Translations under genes and position numbers: made by a program
The notes under the pieces: model-generated
Database searches by the model: none
Told to the model about the DNA's origin: nothing
What the model saw: the letters and a program-made list of their open reading frames with translations, nothing else
In this document: one piece after another, positions 41,376 to 54,726 of the stretch
How the letters are laid out: every line of letters starts with the position of its first letter
Position numbering within the stretch: position 1 is the stretch's first letter
Assembly: GCF_000264905.1 (NCBI RefSeq)
Contig: NW_006763134.1
Span: 2,569,013-2,633,012, forward strand
Length of the DNA stretch: 64,000 nt
Origin: Stereum hirsutum FP-91666 SS1
Taxonomy: Eukaryota; Basidiomycota; Agaricomycetes; Russulales; Stereaceae
Direction: 5' to 3'

Positions 41376-44300
41376 ATGACGAGCCAACAACCCACAGCAC
41401 AGGAGACGGCTCTGGGAGAGAACAGAGTTGTAAGCAAAGAGAACGAAGAGAGCATTGTGAGTATTCCGTGTGTTCACGACTCGCGGTGACCTAAACGCAG
41501 ATATTTCGTCAGGGAACGCCCTCGGGTATAGCGACCACTGAGAATGTGGAGACCGGTCGTACCGTGATGGTGAGTCGCTTGGCTTTAGCTGAGTATATTG
41601 TATTCTCACAATTCACGGGATTGCGGGCTTCCGAATAAAGGACGAAGACATCACCGGGGTGCGTATTTCCGAGTTCATGTCATCATCGAACTCGATATAT
41701 CTAACACGACAGCATTGTCTCTTCAAGAACACTATGATCTCCGATCAAGAACAAGAACATTTGTGCTCGACGGTATCGTATCTTCTTCGCATAGGGTCTG
41801 CCTTTGTCACAACTAAATGCTTCCTCCACGATACACAGAAACAGAACGCGCTCAAGCTAGTAGAACGAGTACATCAAGATTTTCCACGACTCCGCGATAC
41901 TCTGCCTCGTTATCGTGCCTCTCATTTTCATCGGGAGCTAGTCTCCCTCGCACTCAGTCTGACCAATGAGTTTACACGCTCAAAGCGTATCATGGTCATA
42001 GACCATGCGATACAGCTCGGCAAATATGCTGCCACCCTTTGCCCGCTGGATTCTGCGGAATTAAGTTTGTGCATGGCTGCTCTTAGACATTCATACACTG
42101 TTCGATTTGCACACCTCGGTATGATTACGGACCTAAACGAGACAATCAAATGTCAACGATCAGTCCTTAATACGCTTCCAGACACGGATCCTGCGAAATC
42201 AAAGGTGCAGAGCAGTCTAGCTGGCATGTTGCGAACGAGATTCGAGTGCGTCGGCAATCTACCAGATCTTGATGAGGCCATCAGATTATTTCGTCAGACA
42301 ATAGACCTCACACCTGATGATGATGCAGATAAATCTGCAAATCTCGCTATACTCGGAAATTCATTTGACATCCGATTTCAGCGCGTAGGCGACGTTAACG
42401 ACATTCAGGAATCCATCAAAGTCCGCCAGCGGGCCGTACAACTCACACCTGACGGTCAGGAAAGCAAGTCCACACGTCTCCACAGTCTTGGCCTTTCATT
42501 GTCGCTTCAATTTGAGCGACTTGGAAACATTGACGATCTTGATGAGTCCATAAACGTTGCGCAGCAGGCAATAAAACTCACGCCCAATGGACATGCAGAC
42601 AAGCCCATATATTTCGACCAGCTTGGAAAGTCGTTGATGTCTCGGTTTCAGCGACTTGGAAATATTGATGATGCTGACGAGTCCATCAAGGCCCAGCAGC
42701 AGGGGGTAGGACTAACACCTCATGGCCACGCAGACATGGCCGGACGTCTTGAGAATCTCGGGGGCTCATTTTTTCTTCGATTTCAGCGACTTGGACACCT
42801 TGATGATGTCGTCGAGGCCCTCAAGGTCTTTCGGCAGGCAGTAGAACTCACGCCCCACGGACACGCAGACAAGCCCACACGTCTTAGCAATCTTGCATGC
42901 TCATTGCTTTGGCGATTTGAGCACCTGGGAAATCCTGACGATGCTGACGAGGCCATCAAGGTTCTGCGGCAGGCGGTAGAACTCACGCCCAATGGACACG
43001 CAGACAAGCCCATATATTTCGACCAGCTTGGAAAGTCGTTGATGTCTCGGTTTCAGCGACTTGGAAATATTGATGATGTTGACGAATCCATCAAGGCCCA
43101 GCAGCAGGGGGTAGGACTAACACCTCATGGCCACGCAGACATGGCCGGACGTCTTGAGAATCTCGGGGGCTCATTTTTTCTTCGATTTCAGCGACTTGGA
43201 AACCTTGATGATGTTGTCGAGGCCATCAAGGTCTTTCGGCAGGCAGTAGAACTCACGCCCCATGGACACGCAGAGAAGCCCGCACGTCTTAGCAATCTTG
43301 GAGTATCATTGGAGTGTCGATTTGATCGACTTGGAAATCTTGATGATCTTGACGAGTCTATCCGGCTCCAGAAGCAAGCAGTAGAACTCACGCCCAATGG
43401 ACATGCAGACAAGCCCGTATATTTCAACAATCTTGGAAAGTCATTGATGTCTCGGTTTGAGCGACTTGAAAACATTGATGATATCGACGGGGCCATCAAG
43501 GTTCTGCAGCACGCGGTAGAACTCATGCCTCATGGCCACGCAGACAAGCCCGTACACCTTAGCGATCTCGGAGGCTCACTTATTCGTCGGTATGCCCGCC
43601 TTGAAAATCTTGACGATCTCGACCATCTCATCAATGTCGTGCAGCAGGCGTCAGAACTGACGCCTGATCGCGACGCAGCCAAACCGGACCGTCTTCACAC
43701 CCTTGGAAACTCGTTGATATTACGATTTGAGCAACTTGGTGACCTTGGCGATGTTGACGAGGCCATCAAGGTTATGCGGCAGGCGGTAGAACTCATCCCC
43801 GATGGATACGCAGACAAGCCGAGGTATTTGAACAACCTTGGAGACGCATTTATGTTACGGTCTGAACGACTGGGCAATCTTGACAATCTTGACGGGGCCA
43901 TCAAGGCCAAGCAGCAGGCGGTAGACCTCACGCTCGATGGACACCCAAACAAGCCAGGATATCTCGATGGTCTTGGACACTCATTGTTGTCTCGGTTTGA
44001 GCGACTTAGAAACATTGCCGATATTGACGAGTGTATCAAAGTCAGGCAGCAGGCGGTGGAACTCACCCCTAATGGACACACTGACAGACACGAACATCTT
44101 AACAATCTTGGAGTATCATTGGGGTGTCGATTTGATCGACTTGGAAATCTTGATGATCTTGACGAGTCCATCAAGCTCCAGAAGCAAGCAGTAGAACTCA
44201 TGCCTCATGGCCACGCAGACATGCCCGGACGTCTTAACGATCTCGGACGCTCATTGATATCTCGGTTTGAGCGACTTGGAAATGTTGACGATCTCGACAA

Positions 44301-47300
44301 GTCCATCAAAGCCCTGCAGCAGGGGGTGGAACTAACACCTCATGGCCACGCAGACATGCCCCGACGTCTTAACAATCTCGGACGCTCATTGGTATCTCGC
44401 TTTGAGCGACTTGGAAATGTTGACGATCTCGACAAGTCCATCAAGGCCCTGCAGGACGGGGTAGGTATAACACCTCATGGCCACGCAGACATGCCCGGAC
44501 GACTTGAGAATCTCGGACGATCATTTTTTCTTCGATTTCAGCGACTTGGAAACCTTGATGATGTTGTCGAGGCCGTTAAGGTCTTTCGGCAGGCGGTAGA
44601 ACTCACGCCCCATGGACACGCAGACAAGCCCGCACGTCTTAGCGATCTCGCAGGCCCATTAATGCGTCGCTTTGGGCGACTCGGAAACCTTGACGATGTT
44701 GATGAGTCTATCAAGGTCCTGCGGCAGGCAGTAGAACTCACGCCTCACGGACATGCAGGCCTGCCCGTACATTTGAACCGTCTCGGAAGCGCGTTGAGGA
44801 ATCGATTTGAGCGACTTGGCCACCTTGATGATATTGACGAGTCGATCAAGGTCCAGCATCGGGCAATAGAACTTACGCCTCACGGACACGCAGACATGGC
44901 TGGATGTCTTAGAAGTCTCGGACACTCATTGATGTGTCGATTTCAACGCCTTCAAAATCTTAGCGATGTTGGCGAGTCCATAAAGGTCCTGCAGCAGGCA
45001 GTAAACCTCACAACTCATGGACACGCAGACATGGCCGGACGTCTTAACAATCTTGGCGCCTCGTTTGAGGGTCGATTTATGCTATTTGGAGATCTTGACG
45101 ATATTGATGAGTCCATAAAGCTTGTGCAGCAGGCAATAGAACTCACGCCCAATGGGCACGCGGAAACACCTGCATATCTCAGCAATCTTGGAGTCTCATT
45201 GGTATCTCGTTACAACCGACTTGAAAATATTTACGATATTCACGAGGCCATTGAGGTCCAGCGGCAGGCACTAGAACTCACAACTCTTGAACACGCAGAC
45301 GTGGCCGAACGTCTTAACAATGTCGGAATCTCACTTCTCAACCGATTTGCGCGACTGAAAAACCTTCGCGACCTTGACCAGTCCATCGAGATCCTGCAGC
45401 TAGGGGTAAAACTCATGCACAATGAACATGCAGACAAGGCCGGATTTCTCAACAACCTCGGAACTTCATTTTGGATTCGCTTTGAAGAACTTAAAAATCC
45501 TGCCGATCTTGATGAGTCCATAGAGCTCCTGCAGCAGGCGATCAAACTCATACCGGATGGCCACGCACTTAAGCCGATGTGTTTTAGTAGCCTTGGAAAC
45601 TCATTGCTGTCACGGTTTGACCGATTGGGAGAACTTGATGATGTCGACGCGTCGGTCGAGATCCTGCAGCAGTCAGTCAAACTCGTGCCCAATGACCACG
45701 CAGGCAAGCTCACACCTCTCAACTATCTTGGACGCGCATTATATCGCCGATTCGATCATTTCAAACGCCATGACGATATTCGGTACTCTTGTGAAATCTA
45801 TGAGGAAGGTGCGAGATTCGCATGCGGAGCTCCGTCACTGCGCTTTATTGCAGCAAGAAGCTGGGCCTCAATGCATCAGCTTCACACTGGTACCCCACTG
45901 CTGGAGGCATATGAGATTGCCCTTTCACTTGTGCCCCAGATTATTTGGCTTGGCGCAGAGATTACGCGTCGGTATGAGAATATTGGCTCCATAGGGGACA
46001 CGGTCAATGATGCTGCTGCTGCTGCAATGTCCCTGGGTAGACACGATTTGGCCATGGAATGGCTAGAGCAGGGACGGTCCATTGTCTGGGGTCAAATTCT
46101 AAATCTACGGACTCCCCTTGACGACCTTCAAGCAGCATCACCTGAGCTAGCACGTCATTTGACAAAGATTTCACATCAACTGGAAACAGCAGGCACAAGC
46201 CGACTTGACACAGATGAAGAACCGTTCAAGATTGGGAAGATGTCATCAGAGGAACAGGCACGAAATCATCATCGTCTCGCAGCGGAATATGAGAGAGTAC
46301 TGGTGGAAGTGCGTGAGCTTCCTGGATTCGAAAAATTCCTCAAGCCGAAGCAGCTCTCCGAGCTTCGTCTCGCTGCTCGAGACGGTCCTATCGCGATGAT
46401 CAATGTCACTGACAAGCGCTGTGATGCTTTGGTCCTCCGCGATGACGACATACCAGTCCTCCACATCCCGCTTCCCGAGCTTACATTGGACCTAGCGCGA
46501 GCTATGCAAGAGAAGTTGGGGAAGATACTGAAGGAGAACGACGTTCGCAATCGTGACTCGGGCGACCGCGGAAGTAAGAAGTCCGTACAGGAGCCTATCC
46601 AACACATATTGGAGCTGCTGTGGAAAACCGTTGTCTGTCCAATCATAACCCGAGTCCACGAAGAGGTAAGTGACCTATCTAATCACATTCGTCCCTTGTA
46701 CTCATAATCCAAAATTAGTGGCCAGATGCTCCGCGTTATATGACATGGTGTGCGACAGGTCCTCTAGCACTCCTCCCGCTCCATGCAGCTGGGCTCTACA
46801 AAAAATCTGGTGGTGTCAAACTCTATGATTCTACGGTATCGTCATATACCCCGAGTCTTGCGATGCTCATACAGGCTCATAAGCAGTCGTCGAAAAAAGC
46901 ATCATCCGCCGCATCTCTACCTCGTATCCTTGCAATTTCCCAGCCTAACACACCAGAACAGAAACCCCTTCCGGGCACCGAGAAGGAGGTCTCCGATATT
47001 ATGAACTCCGTCGTTGGGCGTGCTTCCGTGACACGGTTAAACGACGCAGACGCTACTGTGAGTGCGACACTCGAAGCCATGAAGACACATGCCTGGTGTC
47101 ATTTCGCATGTCACGGAACTCAGGATCCCGAGAGACCAACGGAAAGCGCCTTCATGCTTCACGATGGTCCCCTCACACTTCACACCATGATGAAACAATC
47201 GTTCTCGTCAGCGCAGATCGCATTCCTCTCTGCATGTCAAACGGCCACAGGAGACGAGAAGCTGAAAGAGGAATCAGTACATCTCGCTGCGGGGATGCTC

Positions 47301-47531
47301 GCCGCTGGATACAGCACGGTGTTTGGGACGCTGTGGTCGATCAAGGACCAGGACGCACCTTTGGTTGCGAAGGAAGTTTACGGACAACTTTTGAACGAGA
47401 AAGACGGTGGGGCAAGGGAGAGTCGTGTTCGGGGGGCGTATGCGCTGCACGAGGCGATGAAGAAGTTGCGAGATGTGGTGGGAGAGACGGCGTTTGTTCG
47501 TTGGGTTCCGTTTGTGCATTTCGGAGTTTGA
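41376..47531 (+). CDS. TPR-repeat protein with C-terminal CHAT protease domain
   Basis: Best model: exons 41376-41456, 41501-41569, 41641-46665, 46719-47531 (1995 residues). The last intron (53 bp, GTAAGT...TTAG) is certain; the two short 5' exons are tentative because another frame also looks coding at 41655-41780. The body holds about 27 repeats of 45 residues, consensus NLG.SL..RF.RLGN.DD followed by a helix and AVELTPHGHADKP, a TPR-like helical hairpin. A linker follows, then a CHAT domain: GPLALLPLHAAG, catalytic His in CHFACHGTQD, catalytic Cys in FLSACQTATGDEKL, and GVVGTLW-like GYSTVFGTLWSIKD. CHAT domains are caspase-fold cysteine proteases; TPR arrays usually sense a partner. A self-/non-self or cell-death role is inference. 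Both catalytic residues are present. Confidence 0.85.
42580..43300 (+). repeat. Recent 405-bp internal duplication in the TPR tract
   Basis: 42580-42895 and 42985-43300 are nearly identical with a spacing of exactly 405 bp, three 45-codon repeats. Other repeats in the gene are clearly more diverged, so this is a young in-frame expansion. Confidence 0.85.
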
Positions 47532-50499
47532 TGGGATGTCGGTATGTTTTTCCTGGACTGAATGCGTGAGTATGGCTTGGTTTGGGTGGAGGACGTGATG
47601 ATTGCCCACGGTTTATATGGAGGTGTCTGTGACGTTTGTTTGTCGTGTACAGTGAATGTATCGTATATGCGTATGTGGTGTGGCTCCCAATCGTCAGTAT
47701 CCACTAGAACACCCTCGGCGTGCTGATATGGTAGGGGCCTTCTTGAGCGTAGTAGCAAGCTTCGATTGACGTATGACACGCAACACAAAGATCCATGTAC
47801 CCATCAAGTGAGCGGATAGATTGAAAATAAAAGAATCTCTTGCGTGAAGGACGATGAACAGCAAGCCCGCAGTTACTCGCTAGACTCGATTCGAGAAGCG
47901 ACAATGCGGGGCTGCTAAGTGCCGTGGACACACCGTTCTAGAGCCATTTTTTACTGGATCATTATGGGCACATGGTGCTACACGACCTGCTTTTGTGGTT
48001 CATTATGCCTATCAGACACAGACTGTAATTTGCCGAATAAGATAGACTCAAAAAATTAGACGAACCTTGCTCCTGCCCTGATTAATGCTAATTTTGCAAT
48101 CGAGCTCTTCAGGAGTGTATTGTGAACCCCTTCACTTGTGTGTCAACCAAAGATCAAGTGAAAAGTTCTCGAGCGTAGCCTGACAAGTAAAGTCTCTGCA
48201 AAGATGGGCTCGAGCAGAGATGCTGACACTCGTGCAGTATACGAGCAAAAGCAGTAGAAAATGTCTTAGATGAGTCCGTAGTACTCAGAATCAAAATCGA
48301 GAGAAATTGGATGGGTTACACAAAGGGACACTCCTGGAGCGTCACGGTACGGCTATCCGAGCCTTCAAGTTATCGGCGGTGGGGGTGATGCATCGATGAA
48401 GACGAGGAAGGTCGAATGACGCACTAACTGGCAGATCTGTGAGCAAATACAGTGGGATCAGTTCTCCCACAGATTTTAAACACCGAAAACGAGAAAACCA
48501 CAGCCGTGATGAACCAGCAATAGACCGAGGAGTCGTACTTAGAGGAAGTCGAAGTCGTACTGGAAGTTGACTGGAAGCAGAAAAGCAACAAAAAAATCGC
48601 CTCCGAAGTTCAAAGGCCAACCCGGCGTCCTCCGAGCGCTCTTTCAACTTTCTCGTTCAGGGAATTCGGATTGTGGCATGCGCCACCCACCCTTCTTGCT
48701 CTTATTTCGCTCTCGTCCTTCCGGATCCTACCATTCGTCTTTCAAGTTACCATCCAGAAAGTTTCCCGTACCGTGCCCTCAAGCAGACGCAGCTGTCAAC
48801 GAGACGAACGGTAGATCTCGGTTACCAACGCAATTATCGAGGCAGTTCGTCGTATCCGGGGGGCGTGAATTGTTCGTTCCTTCGTTCGTAGCGCTAAAAG
48901 TCACTATAAAGACGTACGCAGCCGTGTGAAGTTCGTAAGAAACGTAGATGTGTAAACCTCATGCAAGATCGTAACCATAATGTATAACTAAACTGTCCAC
49001 ACCCCACTCTAAATTAGTAGTTTAGATACAGATCATAACATCTTCCCCGCCCTCGTTTTCGGACGATGAAAAAGGTAAGGATTATAAAGACATAGAGAAA
49101 GGCAGAGAGCTAGAGAAAGAGGGCGGTCTATACGGGAAGATATATGTACCGGATTTTAGCGAGAGGGCTGGGAAGGACGCGACACGAAGAGAAAGAGAAC
49201 AAGAACAACAAAAGAAGAGAAGACCGAATCCATTTTTGGGATGTACGAGTACGCGACGACATTATAAAATGTACTTGTTAGCGATGTCGAAGGGTGACGC
49301 GCGATTATGGATATATAAACAAATAGACAGATACTACCGGACGGAATAGAGAACCTGGGACTCAAGAAGGGTAAGGCAAACGCGAAAAAGCCAAGAAAAT
49401 TAGACTCGGGCATGTCATCTCGAACCATAACGAAACGATGTTATGCAACATGCAGATTATTGTATCCAGGAAATGTAGAAGACAGAGACAGAACGAGAAA
49501 GACGTAGGGAGAGTAAATACGAGACGGTGATGAAGTCTAGGGATTTGTACACGAAGAAAAAAGGAACATCCGGGATATACAACAAACAATAAACGAAGTC
49601 AGAAGAAAAAGATCCATCCGATCCGGGGCGCAATGCGAAGAAAGACACTAGGAACGATTATAAGGCCGAAGACGTAAGAGATGAAGGGAAATGTACGATG
49701 AATGTAACAGGAACGAAGGATGAGAAAAGATGAGGTGGTAGTGGTGGTATGTACACGAGGTAGCGCAGTTGAGCGTTGACAAGAAGGAAAACGAAGAAAA
49801 CGGACGAAAGACGAAAGACGAAATGTGCGATAATACATATTATAATGAAGTAAGTGCGTGCGCTCGCAAAGTCTGAAAACGACGAATGGAGACTATGAAA
49901 CGATGAGGTGAGGTGAAGGGACAAGAACAGGGAGGAATCAAGATGACTATGACGCAGGTTGGAGACAGCCAGCAGGAGAACGATCAGAGTACGCAGAGAC
50001 GACGAAATGGGGTCCAGCGAATGCCCATCGTTCCTCGTCACGGATCTAGGCAGGAACACAAACGCAGACCGACAGCATCGTCATCACCAGCCAATATCCG
50101 ACGGTCGACCTCCACGCACGAACACAAACGAGGGACGCAAAATGTCAAACGAGGGACGCAAAGTGTCAAAAGAGGGACACCAGCCCCCTCCCATGCGTTC
50201 TCCACGCCTGCCGCCATGCCGCCACACAACCCTCGACCCTCGACTCCAGCGCCACATCCGTCCGCATCGATCTCGTCGCGTTCTGGTGTCCTATTTCGTA
50301 TCGTCATCAGGATAGTTTTTGTTTCGTCTAATCGGGAATCGAGGGTGTTTTGGGAGTGGGAAGCGAGGGTGGTTGAAGAGCGGCAATCGAGGATGGGTGA
50401 AGGGAGGTGGCGAGGGTGGCGAAAGAGGTCATCAGGGGTGATCGAAAAGAGTCAAGAAAACAGAAGATGAGGAAAAGCGAAAGGAAAGGGGAGGGTTGA
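47532..50499. other. Intergenic; parent half of the segmental duplication
   Basis: 47532-48700 shows no supported gene. 48700-50499 is the downstream flank of the next minus-strand gene and is homologous to 35690-37357. No coding signal is shared between the two copies here, so it is probably non-coding. Confidence 0.5.
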
Positions 50500-51676
50500 C
50501 TAGTTCTTGAACGAAGTGAAGATCCGCTTGAGCAACGGCCGATGTGGTGGTTGTTTCGACGGCGTCGTCGATCTCGACTGGATACCCATCCGACCACAAA
50601 CAACCACATAAAAATCAGAACACAACACTCATGAAAGAAACAGATGGACGCACCCTCACATCCACCACCCTCGCCGAATACCCCGGCGGAACAGCAACAT
50701 ACGTCCCTCCCCTCGTCATCCCCACTCCTCCCCTCGCGCCTCCTCCCCCTCCCACAATACCCGTCGTACCAACCCCAACCCCCGGCACATAATCATAGCT
50801 CTTCCTCAACACATTCCGCTCCTTGCCCCCATGTCCCGGATCGTACACATGATGATGATGCCCCGGCGGCATGGTATTCGACCGCCTTGGTTCCCTTCGC
50901 GGCAGCACGGCCGAAACGGGCTGCGGAACTGGGATGGGACGTGGTGTTGGCGCTGGGGCGGGTGAAGGACCGGAGTAGGAGTATGAGCGGGAACGTGTGC
51001 GGATGGCGGTCGGCTCGGCGGATGAAGAACGGACATGACGTGCTTGGGTCTGTTGTGTTTGTGGTGGCGGTTTATACACCTGAGCGGGAGGGAACTGTTG
51101 GCGTGCTGTGGTGGATGCAGAGACGGGTGAAGTGACTCGCGAGGCGGAGCGGGAGTGGAGTGGTGTGGTGGTGTGGGAGGAGACGTGGGAGGAGTTGTTT
51201 GGAGGGGAGGGATGGCGGGAGGAGGAACGCGATCCGGAACGGGTGTGTGTTTGGGTCTGGGGCTGAGTCTGGTGCCCCGTCGATTGGTTGGAAGTGTGTT
51301 GTTTGTCGTAGACGTGTCGATGTGTGTACTGTAAATGACTCCCCGCCGAAACATCCATTGTCTTCGACCTCGTAGGCTGCATCCTCGGCGGAGGCGCTCC
51401 CTGTGCACCCGCCCTTGCCCCGCCGCCGTCATACGGATGATGCAAGTTCTGCTGTGAATGGTATGCATGCTGTGGGTAGGAATATGATGCGGATTGCGAA
51501 CGCTCTCGAGTCCGCGAGTGTGTGGCGACTTGGGAGGGCGTGGACTGGGTGAGAGGGTGTACGGCGTGTTCGTAGTGGGTCCGCGCTGCGTTGGTGCCGT
51601 CTACCCAGTCGGAGACCCGGTTCAGCGTTTGCATGTACCGTTGGTAGCCTTCTTCTGAATAATCGTATTCGGTCAT
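50500..51676 (-). CDS. Low-complexity Ser/His/Pro-rich protein, unknown function
   Basis: Exons (minus) 51676-50654 and 50577-50500 (76-bp intron, GTGCGT...CCAG) give 366 residues. I chose the Met at 51676 (MTEYDYSEEGYQRYMQTLNR) because the frame upstream has no coding character. A short N-terminal helix is followed by long Ser/Thr/His/Gln/Arg tracts, a Tyr/Ser-rich RSRSYSYSGPSPAPAPTP block, a Gly-rich stretch and a basic tail KQPPHRPLLKRIFTSFKN. The intron and tail are conserved in the broken copy at 37358-38432. The composition suggests a disordered, heavily phosphorylated protein; no domain is recognised. Confidence 0.75.
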
Positions 51677-53447
51677 CGTGACTAGTAGGGATTTTGTGGT
51701 TGGGATGCCCAAGTCGAAGTGCGAGGGGAAGGTGAGGCAGACAGGGAGAAAGGCTGTGCGCGAGCGTGAGATTGAGGTCGGAACGAGGAAGAGACGAAGA
51801 GGCGACAATGAGGAGAGCGTTTATATAGGTTCTACAGAGGCTACCACATCTCTAAGGGTTCGGTGGCGGAAGACAAGAGGAATGTAAGAGAGGTTGACTG
51901 ACCCACGGAATCAAAAATCGTGAGCTCGTGTGGAGTAATTTCAAATACACCTCTGCCGGAGATCTCCGACCCCCGCGTCAGCGTTCGTCTCCTTGTGCCC
52001 CTTTTGCTTGTTGTTCCTCATCTCGTCCAACACCTCCTGAAGGTAGACTTTCTTTCCCGAGTGGACTTGCTGCTATCACGTATCTAGTAGTCCCAACCCC
52101 ATTGATCTCGACAATCGATGATGGGCTGATACAGTTGTCGATCCTCGCCTCGCGTCCTCCATTCCTCGGTGGCGCATCTAACTACTATCATCTGCTCTTC
52201 TTGTGTCCACTTGTCTAGACTCAGACTGCTGTAAGTGGCCCTTTATATCTATTCCTAGCGCTCCCAGGATCTCAGTGCACAGCTATACCGTGGATGCGAG
52301 CCTGTGCTTAACCCATGGACATGGGACTTCGGATCGCATACCTAGGCTCGTCTTCTTTCCTCTTCTTGTTCCTATTCTCTCATCTCCATCACGGGCTTTC
52401 GTTCGCACAAGGACCTCCTATTGTTATTTGGCGTTGTTATATATGAAGCTTAGCTTCGCTCCCTTATGAGAATGATTTGCTTCGCGAAGTCTAACCACCT
52501 ACTTCCGAACAGCTGGACATCTGAACTTGTCTGGATGTTGGAGCAATACTTACACCTTACACCTGGGGTCGTTTATTTTCGGTGGCGCACCGCTTAGACT
52601 GCGATCTGTGTAGATGTCGAGAGGCGTCTAGACTCGACGCTTTGAAGACTGGGGGCGCTTCGTCGGATGGGGTAGCTCTTGGTGGCGTTGCAGTGTAGTG
52701 CTGTGTACGGCGAGGATATGCATCACTGCAAGCTGTGTGGCGCTGAGAATTTCGCGAGTCCGTCTACGTGCATCCATATGTCTGTGTACACATTCCAGTC
52801 AGTGTTATATTTTTTTCTTCCGGCACTCTGCAAGTTCCTTGTCCCGCTCGCGGTCCGCGCGAATCTTCATTCATTAACGACCTGATCTGAAACGAAATGA
52901 AATGGTAACACTTCGTGGCGCCTTCAAAGCTACACCATCGCTTCGCACGAACATAACGAACATCTTCATTTCCTCATCGGCGCAAACATAGCATGCGCAG
53001 TAGCGCCGAGAACGATACTTGACAAAGCCGTACGACCGGGGCTCACGAAAGCTGTTCATCGTAAGCACTCCGTTCTCGTATGTACTTGATATTTCTCTGA
53101 CGATGACCGAGAGTAGGTATGTTCGTTGGTCAATAATGATATCTGCGGAGAGCTTCGAGAGCGATCGGAGTCATCTATGTAAGTAGCAAGTTCGAATACG
53201 GGAGCTTATTACAGTAATGTATTTGGGCAGTCCACGCTGAGACTCATGCATCCCTCTATGGCGTACGCCACCAACAATATAAATCAACCCTCTCATGCAA
53301 TGCTTGTGCGACTTGCTCGCCTCCCAGCGCCGCCGACCTTCATTCAAACCCCGGGCACTACATCGTCCCACGTCCTTCTAGATCGCAAGATAGCAGAAGT
53401 GATTCAGAATACAACGGAAAAAATATTGTCATCAATGTGGCGTAACT
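51677..53447. other. Intergenic, no supported gene
   Basis: The promoter side of the low-complexity gene, then short frames without motifs or splice support. Confidence 0.4.
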
Positions 53448-53517
53448 GCATCAGGAGGGAGTCGAACCCACCAGCGAGCTAACTTACCTCGAGAGTTGCC
53501 CGTTAGCCTATTGATGC
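53448..53517 (-). ncRNA. tRNA-like gene 1 (short form, 70 nt)
   Basis: Acceptor GCATCAA/CTGATGC (last pair mismatched), T arm with B box GGTTCGACTCC, discriminator A, and a T6 run (53418-53423) 24 nt downstream. The anticodon side is shortened, with no long insert; the central text CTCGAGGTA is shared with copy 10. Confidence 0.6.
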
Positions 53518-53666
53518 TATACCCATTCATTCATCACGCACTTTTGTCTTTGGATCGTCTTAACTGAAGACTTTGTGCTATTCGGTATCTGCGGATACAG
53601 AGACCGGGCTGGGATAAAGGAGAACAGAAAGTAAGTAAGTAAAAGCACCAAGATGATATAACGAGT

Positions 53667-53770
53667 GCATCAAGAGGGAGTCGAACCCCCAGCGAGTCTA
53701 AATTGAGCGACGGCTCTTACAACACGGCATGTAAATTTGACGACCCGGGTTACCGTTACCCCATTGACGC
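53667..53770 (-). ncRNA. tRNA-like gene 2
   Basis: Acceptor GCGTCAA/TTGATGC, D arm GGGT-AACGGTA-ACCC, T loop TTCGACT, discriminator A, T4 (53641-53644) 22 nt downstream. The anticodon region is replaced by a ~45-nt insert. Confidence 0.75.
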
Positions 53771-53925
53771 CTCACAAATTGGCCCTTTGCTCGTCCTGAT
53801 AGGTTTGAGTCGCCACTCGGCAGTGACAGATAAAATGCGGGAAAGCAGAAAAATGCTGGGAGAATAGCTTTGAAGAAATGATCAGCCCTTTGCACAAACG
53901 AAAAACCGTTGCAAGCAACTCCTAT

Positions 53926-54024
53926 GCATCAAGAGGGAGTCGAACCCCCAGCTAGTCGTGCTACAAGTATGTCACCTACTCAAGACACATGCAAGGATGC
54001 GGGTTACCGTTACCCTATTGACGC
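53926..54024 (-). ncRNA. tRNA-like gene 3
   Basis: Acceptor and T arm intact; T5 (53901-53905) 20 nt downstream. The nominal anticodon triplet is GCA after TT, but the 27-31 stem (CATCC) has no matching 3' partner. The insert pairs with the GCATGTGTC side. Confidence 0.75.
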
Positions 54025-54132
54025 TATACTCTAGTATATCCTTGATGCCATATCTTGAGGTCAGCCTCGAATTTATCCCGCGCCACTCAATCGACTGCCA
54101 CCAATAAAAAAGTCAATGTCTAATAGACTAGT

Positions 54133-54225
54133 GCATCAAGAGGGAGTCGAACCCTCAGCTAGTAGAACTCCAAATGGCTTTCCGTCTTAATGTGACGACT
54201 CGGGTTACTGTTACCCCATTGACGC
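54133..54225 (-). ncRNA. tRNA-like gene 4
   Basis: 93 nt. Acceptor and T arm conserved (T stem GAGGG), D loop AACAGTA, T6 (54106-54111) 21 nt downstream. Nominal loop TCACA lacks U33. Confidence 0.75.
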
Positions 54226-54417
54226 ATTACTGATACACATCTCTCACCTCAGTCATCCAGGGGTTCTGATGATTCGACCTGGTAGATTCAATTAAGTACG
54301 CCACTCAGCAGCGGCAGACAAAGATATAGATACTGGGAAGTGATATCTTACAGGAAGTTTTCGAGAAATCATAGGCCAGCTATAAGATTAAAAAAAGCAC
54401 ACAAAAGCCGTGTCATT

Positions 54418-54510
54418 GCATCATGAGGGAGTCGAACCCCCAGCTAGTCGAGCTTGAAACGGATTTCCATTTTAATGTGACGGCTCAAGTTACCGTTACC
54501 CCATTGACGC
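54418..54510 (-). ncRNA. tRNA-like gene 5
   Basis: 93 nt. D stem altered (AACTT instead of AACCC), anticodon-side stem AGCCG/CGACT, insert with a small GGAAATCC hairpin. T7 (54390-54396) 21 nt downstream. Confidence 0.75.
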
Positions 54511-54616
54511 TTCAGCTATCCATATGGTCCTACCTCTCTCGAAGGCAGCCTTGAGACTACCTCGCGCCACTCAGTCGAAGACTACCGATAAAAGACATAA
54601 TGTCTACTTGCGTAGT

Positions 54617-54714
54617 GCATCAAGAGGGAGTCGAACCCCCAGCTAGTCGAGCGACAAACTCTATTGCAGAGCACTTTATTGTTACAACTCGGGTTACCGT
54701 TACCCCATTGACGC
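54617..54714 (-). ncRNA. tRNA-like gene 6
   Basis: 98 nt. Stem AGTTG/CGACT, and the insert contains a perfect CTCT-GCAAT-AGAG hairpin. T4 (54590-54593) 23 nt downstream. Confidence 0.75.
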
Positions 54715-54726
54715 TTTACTGATATA

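Noticed and set aside
50806..51468. 220-codon minus-strand frame inside the low-complexity gene
   Set aside because: Shadow of the real frame at 50654-51676, whose intron and C-terminus are conserved in the duplicate.
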